A DNA stretch of 64,000 nucleotides from Acidicapsa dinghuensis (GTDB lineage Bacteria > Acidobacteriota > Terriglobia > Terriglobales > Acidobacteriaceae): assembly GCF_025685685.1 (NCBI RefSeq), contig NZ_JAGSYH010000010.1:1-64000 (forward strand), in the 5' to 3' direction. Position 1 is the stretch's first letter; every line of letters begins with the position of its first letter. Below, piece by piece: positions 56,179-64,000 of the stretch. A program made the translations under genes and the position numbers. Under the pieces are notes generated by a model that ran no database searches, was not told the origin of the DNA, and was given only the letters and a program-made list of their open reading frames with translations.

Positions 56179-57192
56179 ATGCCAATATGCTTATTCTGCC
56201 TGCGAGACGAAGAAGCCGACGCGCTCACTTTTACAGATGAGCATCTTTTCCCCGCTGCGCTTGGCGGAAACTTGGTGATAAAGGACGGCAGTTGCGGCGG
56301 CTGCAATCACGGCAATTCCAAGTTCGAACAAGCACTAGCTGCCGAACTCACTCCCATAAGAATGCTTCTCCAAATCCCTGATCGGTACGGAAAAGTGCCG
56401 CGTACAGCTGCGACCATTGTCGCGCCTTCAGAAACCTACAAAGGACACGTCCAAAGCGACGGAAAAGTTGTACTTACACCGTCTGTCACGAGGGAGACGA
56501 ACGAGAAAGGTGAGCACGAGGCCGTCTATCGATTCTTGACTGATGCTCGGAAGGAAGAGCTCCGCGCGAAGGCGAAGAACAAAGGCCAACGATTGATCGA
56601 GATGGGTCCAGGAGATCCCGTCACGGTTGAAGTTCATATCGGAGGCGATTTGGTGGTCATTGGTTCGGAGGCTGGGCTACGCATGGTGGCGAAAATCGCC
56701 TATACGGGGCTTGTCCATCTCGCAGGCGTCAGAATCGTCACTAGTGATGCTTTTAGAGAAGTACGCCAATTCATTTTCGAAGGTACACCCCAAGGTGTTG
56801 CGCGGCTTTTCGTCAACCATAGTTATCTCAAGGCGTGCGAACAAGGCCCGCACCAGCATTCTGTCGCAATTGCGGCACGACGAGACATCCATCGAGTGGA
56901 TGCAATAGTCCGGCTCTTTGGAGAACTCACATACTTTGTCGTGCTGTCCGATCACTATGATGGACCCGACTTCGTAAACACGCTTGTATATGACGCATAT
57001 CGCGGCGAAGAGAATGGAATATTTTTCGCCCACATTCAAGCTGAGCTGCTTCAGACTGAGGAAGTCAGGAATGACAAGGAAACTGTATGGGACGATGTGG
57101 AGCACTTCGTAGGGAATTTTTGCGAATTCCTTGACCGTGCATTGAAACAACGAGGGATTCAGGATTTGGGTGAAATTAATGCGCCCGGGTAG
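56179..57192 (+). CDS. HNH_5-type endonuclease domain protein
   Basis: A protein of 337 residues whose first 55 residues hold a zinc-ribbon/HNH_5 domain: ICLFCLRDEEADALTFTDEH, then FPAALGGNLVIKDGSCGGCNHGNSKFEQAL. The Cys pairs (CxxC ... CxxCN) and EHLFP give the HNH motif. The remaining 280 residues form an unrecognised domain with no membrane segment. The composition is noticeably less GC-rich and codon use looks different from kdsA and the S9 gene, suggesting acquisition. Such fusions occur in defence or mobile contexts. It stands alone with its own short leader. Confidence 0.72.
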   Translation: MPICLFCLRDEEADALTFTDEHLFPAALGGNLVIKDGSCGGCNHGNSKFEQALAAELTPIRMLLQIPDRYGKVPRTAATIVAPSETYKGHVQSDGKVVLTPSVTRETNEKGEHEAVYRFLTDARKEELRAKAKNKGQRLIEMGPGDPVTVEVHIGGDLVVIGSEAGLRMVAKIAYTGLVHLAGVRIVTSDAFREVRQFIFEGTPQGVARLFVNHSYLKACEQGPHQHSVAIAARRDIHRVDAIVRLFGELTYFVVLSDHYDGPDFVNTLVYDAYRGEENGIFFAHIQAELLQTEEVRNDKETVWDDVEHFVGNFCEFLDRALKQRGIQDLGEINAPG

Positions 57193-57440
57193 TCGACAAA
57201 CACATTCGAATCGAACAGTGCTGGAAATTCATGCAGTGACTACATAAAGTAGGCTTCTTAGAAACTTGTCTGATTGTAACGAGAAACGCCCTTAACGGAC
57301 CCCGATCGATCACTGACGACACGCCGACTTACCCGAACCAATTCACACTCGAAGAGTGCATTGGCGACGTATCACTCGTCGCGCGGGTGTCAGGGGTCAG
57401 AGATCAGGGACCATAAATCTGGAATCGCGAAAAATTTCAA
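57193..57440. other. Intergenic region between the HNH gene and the arsR-type gene
   Basis: No gene or RNA is recognised; it carries the promoter described at 57441-57454. Confidence 0.5.
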
Positions 57441-57454
57441 TTGACATTCAATGT
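57441..57454 (+). promoter_or_regulatory. Candidate promoter/operator of the arsR-SRPBCC operon
   Basis: TTGACA (57441-57446) is a perfect -35 hexamer overlapping the palindrome ACATT-C-AATGT (57444-57454). ACTATA/CTATAC near 57466-57472 is a plausible but over-spaced -10. The palindrome may be the operator of the ArsR-type protein. Confidence 0.5.
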
Positions 57455-57827
57455 GAAAATCCACAACTATACGGTTGTGGATAGATTGGGTACCACATTT
57501 GCGGCTTTGTCTGATCCAACCCGTCGGGCGATGATCGAGCGGCTCTCGCATGGACCTGCCTCTGTGCATGGCTTGACGGAACCATTTGCGCTCTCGCAGC
57601 AGATGATTTCAAAACATATTGCCTGCCTGGTGCGGGCGCGGATTGTGATCAAGACCAAGCGTGGGCGAGAGAGTATTTGCACGCTCAGGCCAGAGACGAT
57701 CAAGACCGTCAGCGACTGGGCGATTAGTTATCGCCAATTCTGGGAAGAGAGTTTCGACAAGTTGGAAGCGGTTGTGAAGGAAATGAAAAAAGTGGAGGGA
57801 AGAGATGACACAAAACACGGCAAATGA
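57441..57827 (+). CDS. ArsR-family winged-helix regulator
   Basis: A protein of about 115-128 residues. It contains TTFAALSDPTRRAMIERLSHG and ALSQQMISKHIACLVRARIV, the helix-turn-helix signature of the ArsR family subgroup that accompanies SRPBCC/AHSA1 proteins; no CVC-type metal site is seen. The start is uncertain: the maximal frame begins with TTG at 57441, with GTG codons at 57453 and 57474 as alternatives, the last one fitting best to family N-termini (VDRLGTTFAALSD). The 3' end overlaps the next gene by 23 bases, indicating an operon. Confidence 0.85.
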   Translation: MTFNVKIHNYTVVDRLGTTFAALSDPTRRAMIERLSHGPASVHGLTEPFALSQQMISKHIACLVRARIVIKTKRGRESICTLRPETIKTVSDWAISYRQFWEESFDKLEAVVKEMKKVEGRDDTKHGK

Positions 57828-58314
57828 GACGGAGCGGATGGTTGTTACGAGAGTTTTTGATGCCCCACGCGAGTTGGTTTGGAAGGCGTGGACCGACCCA
57901 AAGTACGTGATGCAGTGGTGGGGACCGAAGGGTTTTACCTGTCCTGTTTGCAAGATGGATTTTCGTGTGGGAGGGAAGTATCTCTACTGCATGAAATCGC
58001 CGGATGGATGGGAGGGCTGGAATGCAGGCGAGTACCATGAGATTGTTCCTTACGAGAAGATCGTTTCCACGATGTACTTTGCCGATTCGGAGGGCAACCG
58101 GGTTGAGGCTGCGGAGTTAGGAATTGAACACGAGGCCATCGACGATTCGCCGGACGTGATCACATTTGAGGATCTTGGGAACGGCCAGACGAAGGTCACC
58201 TTCACTGGAAACGAGACCATGCAGAATGCGATCAAGAGCGGTCAGGTTGAGGGCATGAACCAGATCCTCGATAAGGCTGCTGCGGTGATTGCGGAGCTGG
58301 CGCGGGTGAAATAA
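57805..58314 (+). CDS. SRPBCC/AHSA1-domain protein
   Basis: The 169-residue protein has the Bet v 1-like/START fold of the activator of Hsp90 ATPase homologue 1-like group: VVTRVFDAPRELVWKAWTDPKYVMQWWGPKGF at the N-terminus, the central GGKYLYCMKSPDG strand pair, and QTKVTFTGNE. Members bind hydrophobic ligands in a cavity and have diverse roles. It is translationally coupled with the arsR-type gene (23 base overlap); such pairs are common and thought to respond to stress or small molecules, though the ligand is unknown. Confidence 0.88.
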   Translation: MTQNTANETERMVVTRVFDAPRELVWKAWTDPKYVMQWWGPKGFTCPVCKMDFRVGGKYLYCMKSPDGWEGWNAGEYHEIVPYEKIVSTMYFADSEGNRVEAAELGIEHEAIDDSPDVITFEDLGNGQTKVTFTGNETMQNAIKSGQVEGMNQILDKAAAVIAELARVK

Positions 58315-58387
58315 GAAGCTGAAGCTTTGATGATCGTCATGCGTGAGCTACCGAACGTAAAGCAAGATGTGGGCGCTCCAACAGCAA

Positions 58388-58425
58388 CAAAAAGCCCCGG
58401 ATTCGCATTGCGCGAATCCGGGGTT
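58388..58425 (-). terminator. Intrinsic terminator after the SPFH gene
   Basis: Stem CCCCGGATTCGC / GCGAATCCGGGG with loop ATTGC at 58395-58423; on the minus strand the stem is followed by T5. It lies 25 bases downstream of the stop at 58448. Confidence 0.85.
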
Positions 58426-58447
58426 GTGGTTTGACGGCTGTTGCTGA

Positions 58448-59431
58448 TTAGTTAGTATTTTTGGGCAGTTCCATCAACAAGCCACCGTTGCCGGTTTGTA
58501 CTGTAGGAAGCTGTCCATTCCAACGCTCGATCAGCTCTTTCTGGTTCTCGATCTTGCGAAGCTCCAGAAGCTGTGGCGTCAGTGAACTCTGGCGAATTCT
58601 ATTTGCCTCCGCCTCACCTTGCGCGCGCGTTACTTCAGCCTTTGCATCGCCGTCTGCGGCGGCAATCTCTTTTGCCGCCTCGGCCTGCGTCTTCGCTAAC
58701 TCGTTCCGTGCGCGCTCGGCATCCTGGATCGCCTGTGCCTTCGCTGTGATTGCGTCTGCGATCACAGAAGGTACGCGCGGGGCACCGATGAACCCGAACT
58801 GTTGAATCAGCACGCCTACCGGCTCCATCTTCTGCTGAATGATCATCTGCACCTTGTTGATGAACTCAGCCTTTTGCTCTCCATAGATCTGCTCCACGTT
58901 ATATGTCGAAGCTACCTCGTTCAGAGAGTTGCGAACTACATCCCGCAGAATGCCGTGAGTGAAGAGATCGAGATCGTTGACACGATACTTCACGTAAAAG
59001 TCAGGCACATGTTTCGGATCGATTGCATAGCTCAGCGAAACATCCGAGTAGATCTCCATTCCTTCTTTCGAGTTGAAGCTCATCTCTTCGTTGGCTGCGC
59101 GGCCCTCGTTCAGGTCGTGCGTCCACTTGACCGTCTGCACAAATGTTGGAAACTCGATGATCTGGCTACGCAGCGGGCTGTAGAACACCCAGCCGGTGCG
59201 CACCGGAATCTCCGAGGCTCCCCGCTGCGATCCACTAAGCAGCACCTCGACGCCCACATAGCCGGCGCCGATGCGCTTGACTGAAGCTACATAGTTCAGA
59301 AAGATCGACAACGCGATCAGCGACGCCAAGGTAACTACGCCAAATTTCGCCCAGCGACGAGCGTTTTTGGCGAACAGATCGTCACTGCCCCGGCCAGTGC
59401 CGGAGCCCATCACCTCTCCAAAGAGAGTCAT
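58448..59431 (-). CDS. SPFH/prohibitin-domain membrane protein
   Basis: The 327-residue protein has one N-terminal membrane helix (VTLASLIALSIFLNYVA), then an SPFH domain (RIGAGYVGVEVLLSG, EIYSDVSLSYAIDP, RDVVRNSLNEVAS) and a C-terminal coiled-coil rich in Ala/Glu (AKAQAIQDAERARNELAKTQ) as in prohibitins and HflK/C. It probably forms ring-shaped assemblies in the inner membrane that organise membrane microdomains. Its start overlaps the stop of a 62-residue membrane protein gene (ATGA), showing translational coupling. No NfeD-type partner is adjacent. Confidence 0.87.
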   Translation of the reverse strand: MTLFGEVMGSGTGRGSDDLFAKNARRWAKFGVVTLASLIALSIFLNYVASVKRIGAGYVGVEVLLSGSQRGASEIPVRTGWVFYSPLRSQIIEFPTFVQTVKWTHDLNEGRAANEEMSFNSKEGMEIYSDVSLSYAIDPKHVPDFYVKYRVNDLDLFTHGILRDVVRNSLNEVASTYNVEQIYGEQKAEFINKVQMIIQQKMEPVGVLIQQFGFIGAPRVPSVIADAITAKAQAIQDAERARNELAKTQAEAAKEIAAADGDAKAEVTRAQGEAEANRIRQSSLTPQLLELRKIENQKELIERWNGQLPTVQTGNGGLLMELPKNTN

Positions 59432-59616
59432 TGTCTTTTCCAGATTCTTCCGAGACTGAAGAAACCGCCGACTGCCACGCTAAGCAGAAGGCCCACGCCC
59501 ACCATTACAGCTCGATTGCTCGGCAAATTGAGCTGGTGGAACCCCGTCACCATCACTTCAAAAAGAAGCAGCGAGACGAGAAATGTTGCAATCAACCTCC
59601 AAAACAACCACGTCAT
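59428..59616 (-). CDS. Small two-helix membrane protein coupled to the SPFH gene
   Basis: A 62-residue protein with two hydrophobic helices (WRLIATFLVSLLLFEVMVT and AVMVGVGLLLSVAVGGFFS) separated by a short polar loop. It ends in the ATGA overlap with the SPFH gene, so the two are made together. It does not resemble NfeD, the usual SPFH partner; a stabilising or regulatory subunit is an inference. Confidence 0.65.
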   Translation of the reverse strand: MTWLFWRLIATFLVSLLLFEVMVTGFHQLNLPSNRAVMVGVGLLLSVAVGGFFSLGRIWKRQ

Positions 59617-59732
59617 TCAGATCCTTGGCCCTTCCTTTCACGGCCAACATCCGTCAAACGCACGGTCACTAACAATACTCCTGGTGACATAAGAAGTGTG
59701 TAAGGGAGCGGGATGCCAGGAAGAGGCAGAGG

Positions 59733-59810
59733 TTTGTGAATCCGGAGCACCGGACAGATGTGCTGGTGCGGGCGCTGGATTGGTTTGCGAAGTATATGCC
59801 GGCGGAGTGA
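59733..59810 (+). pseudogene. Relic of the 3' end of a second S9 peptidase gene
   Basis: The sequence encodes FVNPEHRTDVLVRALDWFAK and onward to the stop, matching the end of the S9 peptidase (55927-56004). Of 78 bases, 72 are identical, and five of the six differences are synonymous third-position changes (the sixth gives Glu to Asp). This pattern points to a paralogous gene under coding selection before it was deleted, rather than a recent copy. Nothing upstream matches the rest of the peptidase. Confidence 0.8.
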
Positions 59811-59821
59811 GACGGCTGGCG

Positions 59822-60307
59822 TCAGGGCTTCTCTTCGGGTATCTGAGGCTGAAGGGGAGGCTGATCCGGAACGCGCTCAAAATGCCAGGGTGGCACGTAA
59901 CCTTTTGCCCAGTGGAGCTGGGCGTGATTCGGATCGGTAAGCGTCATCGGAATGACGTCGTAGTCTGTCCTCTCTCCGACGAGCAGCTCCAGAGATTTGT
60001 TCTTGAGCTTCCTTGATCTCACCGGTTTTTGTTTCAGTGGAGGCTTGAGCTCATACAGGCGGCCATCCCCTTTTTCGTCAAGATAGCTGGGCGCAATCAG
60101 GATACCTGTCAGCTTGCGTCGAGATACGTGAGTTCGTATGACCATAAGGTTTGCACCGGATTGCTTCAATACCCATTGGCCTGCGAACGGTTGCAGCCGT
60201 GCGTTGCGAAGGCAGCCGGCAAGCGGCATTGCGAAGAGCAATAAGCTCGTAAGCCGGATTAGTGCTGTGATTCGCAAAGCATAATACCTCGCAGGCAATC
60301 GTAGCAT
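59822..60307 (-). CDS. Putative lipoprotein of unknown function
   Basis: A 161-residue protein with a lipoprotein signal peptide (LIRLTSLLLFAMPLAGC, lipobox LAGC) followed by a beta-rich domain (QPFAGQWVLKQSGANLMVIR) and a basic middle (KQKPVRSRKLKNKSLELL). It ends in a Pro-rich tail. No family is recognised. The gene is solitary and faces the S9 relic. Confidence 0.6.
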   Translation of the reverse strand: MLRLPARYYALRITALIRLTSLLLFAMPLAGCLRNARLQPFAGQWVLKQSGANLMVIRTHVSRRKLTGILIAPSYLDEKGDGRLYELKPPLKQKPVRSRKLKNKSLELLVGERTDYDVIPMTLTDPNHAQLHWAKGYVPPWHFERVPDQPPLQPQIPEEKP

Positions 60308-60780
60308 TGCTATGAAATGCTATTTAACTCGATCAATGTTCTAAAGACTTCCTATCTTTTCGGGAATAGGACAAACATGCAGGTGGAATTTGAGCGGAAA
60401 GGTCACGATCCGGGAATGGTGGCGGAGATCGGAATCCGATTGTGCCTGCCGGTGAGTAAAAGGTGCATGTTGGCGGCGGACAACCTGGGACAGACGCGCC
60501 TGGGCTTGATAGAAAGTTCAGCATTAAGCCACAAGTGCCCCCGACCGAATAGGCTGGCTGAATGCGGTTTTTGTGGCAGATGTGAAGCCGAGGGCAATCC
60601 CCGGCTTTCGTTTGGGCTTCCCGTCCGTCCATCATGCACAAGAATGAGTTGTTAGGTGGGGTGGGGTGCGCCTGAAGAGGGCAGCTTCACCCTGATACAC
60701 TTTTCTTTCGGAATCATTTCGAACTTTTTGAAGTTGAGATTGACCGTTTCGCTGGTTTGAGGGCGGGACGGGGAGGATGC
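60308..60780. other. Intergenic region without a convincing gene
   Basis: Several overlapping frames exist on both strands but none has a ribosome site or motif. The last 60 bases hold the leader of the following lipoprotein gene, including GGGAGG at 60771-60776. Confidence 0.5.
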
Positions 60781-63276
60781 ATGCGGCGGTTGCTGACGCT
60801 TGTTTTTCTGCTGGCCCTGACAATTCCGGCTGGCATTTCGATCACCGGTTGCACGCGCAATCCCGCAGGGAATTACTGCAATGGTGAAGGTTACGGACTG
60901 AAGCTGACGGATGTGGCGACTATCATTCTGCAGCCACAGACGACCGGCATCTCGCTGGCGTATGGGCAGACGCAGCAGTTGGCGACACCTACGGCCAAGA
61001 CCTGCAAGGGCTCGTCGGCTTCGGTTACGTCCTGGATCTACGGAACTTCGAACAATCAGATCGTCGATATTTCGCCGAGTGGCAACCTGTGCGCGGGCAC
61101 GTGGAACCGGCGCAGCGGCGGCGGTATTCCTGACTACACGATCTGCAATATTCCGTCGCCGTTGCCCTCGACAAATGGCTATCCCTATGAGTCGGCGTAT
61201 GTGACGGCGACGGGCGCCGGCGTGACCTCGAACCAGGTAACGGTCTATACACATCCACAGGTGACTGCGGTCTCGCTGGTGCTGGAAAATGCCGCCAATA
61301 CAGCGCAAATCATCAATGGTTGCCTTTCACAAACGCAGACCGCGCAGCTCGATTCGAAGGCTTACTATACGCTCAACGGGCAGCAGACGCTGTTGTGCGA
61401 GCCGAACACTTCTGGGGTGCCTTCATGCTCGACCGCTATCGGCAATCTCTCCTATACGGCGCAAAACACATCAATTGCCACGATTGACGAATTTGGCGTG
61501 ATCACGGCACAGCTGCCTGGAACGACATACATCACTGCTTCGGTTGCGGGATCGGGTTCGTCGGCGGGTTATTTCTCGACCTGCCCGCCAACCAACATCA
61601 GCGTGACTTTGAACGGATCGACCAGCGGCACGGTTACACAGGGCGTCACGCAGAACGTGGTGACGACGGTTACAGATAAAAACGGCTTCACACTTACTGG
61701 TCTGACACTCGACTATCAATCGACGAATCCGCTGGATATCAGTGTGACTTCGAGCGGTGCGGTTACAGCAAATTTTGCTGGGCAGGCTTCCATCTACGCG
61801 GTGTGCCAGCCGACGACCTGTAATCCCTCGCCGATTGATAAGGTTGGTGTCAATCTCACAGGAACTTCGATCACGAGCAATCCGGTGACGATTACGACGC
61901 CGGGCATTGCAAGTGATTATGTCTGGTATTCCAGCCCGCAGTCGCCTGCCTATCCTGTCAGCTCCTCAAACCAGTATCCAATCAGCATTCCGGGGTACGC
62001 GCCGAGCACCGGTTCTCAATATTTCACTCCGGTAGAGTTGATCAGCGGCACGGTGGGACCAACAGTAAAGATGCCCTATGTTCCGAATTCCATGAAGATG
62101 GATAACCTGGGTACCAGCCTTTACTTCGGGTCAAGCCACGAACTGATGATTTATGCCACGGCATCGAACGCGTTGACCAAAGAAGATACAACCGTGCCGG
62201 GTATGGTGTTGGCCGTGGCGCCGAATAATCAGACCGTTCTGATCAACGACCCACTACGGCAGATTTTCTATCTGTATTCACCCAGTGCCGGTACCAGCAC
62301 AACGTATAGCGGAACCGGGCTGGCTGCGCAGTGGACGCCCGATTCGAAGACGCTATATGTGCTGGGATATGTGACCAACTCGGCCAACACATCGACGCCG
62401 TATACGCCAACGCTTTTTGTCTATAACGTGAATACCGGGTGGACAACATATTCACTAAGTTCATCAGCAATGAGTCAGCCGCCTACAGCGCCTAGTACTA
62501 CCACCGCTGCGGTCGATTGGCCGGTAAGCACGACAGTGACGATCCCGGGAGTTGGAGCGTTTCTGAGCAGTAGTTCAGCTGGTAGCTCAACCGCGACCTC
62601 GACGCCGTTACGTGCGTGGTGTCCTTCCCTCAGCGGTAACACGATCGTTCAGGCCTATCCGCAGGCTGCCTCGGCGACTGCGCAGACCGACGTATTGGCG
62701 GCTACTACCGATGGCGCTCATATTCTGGGTGTCGGGCTGGATGGTGGCACCTCGCCAACGCTGTCCGACATCGGTTTGAATTTCGCTAACAGCCTGACGA
62801 ATGGCGCTTGCCCGTCGTCGGGTGGATCGAGCACGAACATCGTGAATTCACCTGTAACGCAGGTCTTGACGACACCGAGCGGCGCGCTTGGATTCCAGGC
62901 GAGTGCGTTGGATCAGGTCGTTGCATCACCTGCTTCCAACCTGGCGTTCATTACCTACACGCCAGTTTCCGGAACGACCACTGCTGCGACTCTGCCGTAC
63001 TATCAGCCCAACAGCAATGGCACTCTGGGCGTTGTGGGGCAGGTGACGTTGCAGGAGCCAAGCGGAAGCACGGCAGTGCCCACGGCTCCGGTGGCTGGTG
63101 CCTTTAGCCTGGATGACACAACATTCTTTGTGTCGACCTCTGGTGACAACCTGGTGCACTACATCACCGTGAATTCGTTGACTGACACCAAGCAAGTCAA
63201 GCCAGGTCTGACGGACGGTAACGGTAATCCAGTTCCAGCGACAGCCATCGCGGTGAAGCCGAGGACTACTACCTAG
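60781..63276 (+). CDS. Large lipoprotein with Ig-like domains and beta-propeller
   Basis: The protein of about 831 residues has a lipoprotein signal (LTLVFLLALTIPAGISITGC). Big_2-like modules follow in the first 350 residues (for example ATIDEFGVITAQLPGTTYITA and DISVTSSGAVTANFAG), then a propeller-like region from about residue 380 (MKMDNLGTSLYFGSSHELMI, AAQWTPDSKTLYVLGYV) with long Ser/Thr-rich linkers. It is probably attached to the outer membrane and exposed; no catalytic residues were identified. The ATG at 60781 is supported by GGGAGG four bases upstream; the frame continues to a TTG at 60757. It resembles, in layout, the lipoprotein at 12909-16784. Confidence 0.78.
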   Translation: MRRLLTLVFLLALTIPAGISITGCTRNPAGNYCNGEGYGLKLTDVATIILQPQTTGISLAYGQTQQLATPTAKTCKGSSASVTSWIYGTSNNQIVDISPSGNLCAGTWNRRSGGGIPDYTICNIPSPLPSTNGYPYESAYVTATGAGVTSNQVTVYTHPQVTAVSLVLENAANTAQIINGCLSQTQTAQLDSKAYYTLNGQQTLLCEPNTSGVPSCSTAIGNLSYTAQNTSIATIDEFGVITAQLPGTTYITASVAGSGSSAGYFSTCPPTNISVTLNGSTSGTVTQGVTQNVVTTVTDKNGFTLTGLTLDYQSTNPLDISVTSSGAVTANFAGQASIYAVCQPTTCNPSPIDKVGVNLTGTSITSNPVTITTPGIASDYVWYSSPQSPAYPVSSSNQYPISIPGYAPSTGSQYFTPVELISGTVGPTVKMPYVPNSMKMDNLGTSLYFGSSHELMIYATASNALTKEDTTVPGMVLAVAPNNQTVLINDPLRQIFYLYSPSAGTSTTYSGTGLAAQWTPDSKTLYVLGYVTNSANTSTPYTPTLFVYNVNTGWTTYSLSSSAMSQPPTAPSTTTAAVDWPVSTTVTIPGVGAFLSSSSAGSSTATSTPLRAWCPSLSGNTIVQAYPQAASATAQTDVLAATTDGAHILGVGLDGGTSPTLSDIGLNFANSLTNGACPSSGGSSTNIVNSPVTQVLTTPSGALGFQASALDQVVASPASNLAFITYTPVSGTTTAATLPYYQPNSNGTLGVVGQVTLQEPSGSTAVPTAPVAGAFSLDDTTFFVSTSGDNLVHYITVNSLTDTKQVKPGLTDGNGNPVPATAIAVKPRTTT

Positions 63277-63309
63277 CTTTACGATCATTCCAGGAAGCAA
63301 GTACAAAGA

Positions 63310-63338
63310 GGCCCGCATCGAAAGGAACGGTGCGGGCT
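63310..63338 (+). terminator. Possible terminator after the large lipoprotein
   Basis: Stem GCCCGCA / TGCGGGC with a 13-base loop; it is followed by TCTCTCTGC rather than a T run, so termination is uncertain. A palindrome GGGTTTAAACCC lies at about 63350-63361. Confidence 0.4.
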
Positions 63339-63425
63339 CTCTGCTGTGCGGGTTTAAACCCGGCTCGGGCGGCATTGATCTGCTGTGTGCAAGACCGGCG
63401 GTTCAGGGAGATAGAATCGAAACGT

Positions 63426-64000
63426 ATGATCAAGGGAATTTCAATACTGCGTCCGGCAGCGACGGCGGAAGAGTATGCGACACTGTCGAGTTTTTTCGAC
63501 GCGTTAGGGTTTGAGCCCGGTAAGGGCTGGGATGAAGAGAAGAGCCGTGGTGCGTCTTTTCTGGCTCCAATGGGAAATCTGGAATTGATTGAAGGCGAGA
63601 TGCCTTCGGCTGCAGCAGTGATGGTTGAAGTCACCCAGATCGATGCAGTGCGCGAGGCTTCATTGCGCTGGTTCGGCAACCGGAAAGTTGCGCCGGAAGC
63701 GCGCGTCAGTGCAGTTGCGGAGACCGACTGGAAGTCACGCATGTTTACGGCCGAGCCGGTGGATGGGCATATCTTCGGCTTCTGGGAGTGGTCTGACCCG
63801 TTGCGCGGGAAACCGGTGGCGATCGAAGGCGATCTGTCGGCGGAGGGTATGCGCTTCGCGATTGTTGTTTCGCGATGGAATTCTGTGATTACGGACCGGC
63901 TGCTGGATGGCGCATTGGATGGATTGCTGCGAAGCGGCGCGGCGCGACGGCAGATCGAAATTGTGCGTGTGCCCGGCGCGTGGGAGATTCCAGCCGCAGC
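63426..64000 (+). CDS. ribH: VOC-like domain fused to 6,7-dimethyl-8-ribityllumazine synthase (partial)
   Basis: The frame runs from ATG 63426 to the window edge (191 residues seen, no stop). Residues 1-122 resemble a VOC/glyoxalase-like half-domain: LSSFFDALGFEPGKGWDEEK at the N-terminus and SRMFTAEPVDGHIFGFWEW at its end. Residues 131-191 match the start of lumazine synthase (riboflavin pathway; EC 2.5.1.78): VAIEGDLSAEGMRFAIVVSR, WNSVITDRLLDGALDGLLRSG and VRVPGAWEIPAA, where VPGAWE is the substrate-binding motif. RibH normally has about 155 residues with no such extension. The fusion joins a presumed ligand-binding domain to a capsid-forming enzyme. Confidence 0.82.
   Translation, partial: MIKGISILRPAATAEEYATLSSFFDALGFEPGKGWDEEKSRGASFLAPMGNLELIEGEMPSAAAVMVEVTQIDAVREASLRWFGNRKVAPEARVSAVAETDWKSRMFTAEPVDGHIFGFWEWSDPLRGKPVAIEGDLSAEGMRFAIVVSRWNSVITDRLLDGALDGLLRSGAARRQIEIVRVPGAWEIPAA

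Noticed and set aside
60317..60655. Frames on both strands before the large lipoprotein
   Set aside because: No motif, no ribosome site, and they overlap one another on both strands.

Overview
The window looks like a chromosomal segment of an acidobacterium (class Terriglobia, family Acidobacteriaceae or a close relative). This rests on family content: a TonB-dependent receptor with an N-terminal carboxypeptidase-regulatory-like domain, an acidobacterial VWFA-type secreted protein, a PadR regulator paired with an ADOP-type FtsX permease, a NIPSNAP protein, long Ig-repeat/beta-propeller lipoproteins, and dispersed repeats of the SERSEES type. The sequence is GC-rich by eye, with a few AT-richer intergenic patches. 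I see no rRNA, tRNA or CRISPR array.

Layout. 1-950: relics of genome traffic (an IS transposase tail and an HNH endonuclease split by a one-base frameshift). 990-4490: ROK kinase and Tat-exported GH38 mannosidase, overlapping. 4490-13000: an accessory stretch with parS-like CACGTG palindromes, a membrane-fused spermidine-synthase-like protein, an SMP-30-like protein, a REP-associated tyrosine transposase (RAYT) between inverted copies of its REP hairpin, two unknown genes and a YegD-like Hsp70. 12909-20500: two very large secreted proteins (seven Ig-like repeats plus a quinoprotein-like propeller; a YVTN propeller plus phosphoesterase), a small zinc-finger protein and a VOC protein. 20700-31200: metabolic and secreted single genes (glutamate decarboxylase, VirK/YbjX-like, lactonase-like propeller, HD hydrolase, VWFA protein, alanine dehydrogenase, cupin, NIPSNAP, DinB). 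31265-36795: an NtrY/NtrX-like two-component pair with an S15/CocE hydrolase between the partners. 36850-49940: MORN-like protein, MscS channel, clan GH-D alpha-galactosidase, padR-ADOP operon, exported proteins, a TonB-dependent receptor preceded by a His/Cys small membrane protein, and a macrodomain protein. 50094-56004: housekeeping and envelope genes pyrG, an unknown membrane protein, kdsA and an S9 peptidase. 56179-60307: HNH endonuclease, ArsR-SRPBCC operon, SPFH operon and a lipoprotein, bounded by the relic tail of a second S9 peptidase. 60781-64000: a large lipoprotein and the start of a VOC-RibH fusion running off the window.

How genes work together. GH38 plus ROK and the clan-D galactosidase point to use of plant or microbial polysaccharides. 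Alanine dehydrogenase and glutamate decarboxylase link amino-acid turnover to pH and nitrogen balance. KdsA feeds LPS synthesis and PyrG feeds nucleotide synthesis. The regulatory units best supported by sequence are the leaderless padR promoter with a palindrome centred on the start codon, the arsR promoter palindrome, and several intrinsic terminators. The items most worth following up are the parS-like palindromes, the RAYT/REP unit, the NtrX-like regulator with a broken GAFTGA loop, and the VOC-RibH fusion.
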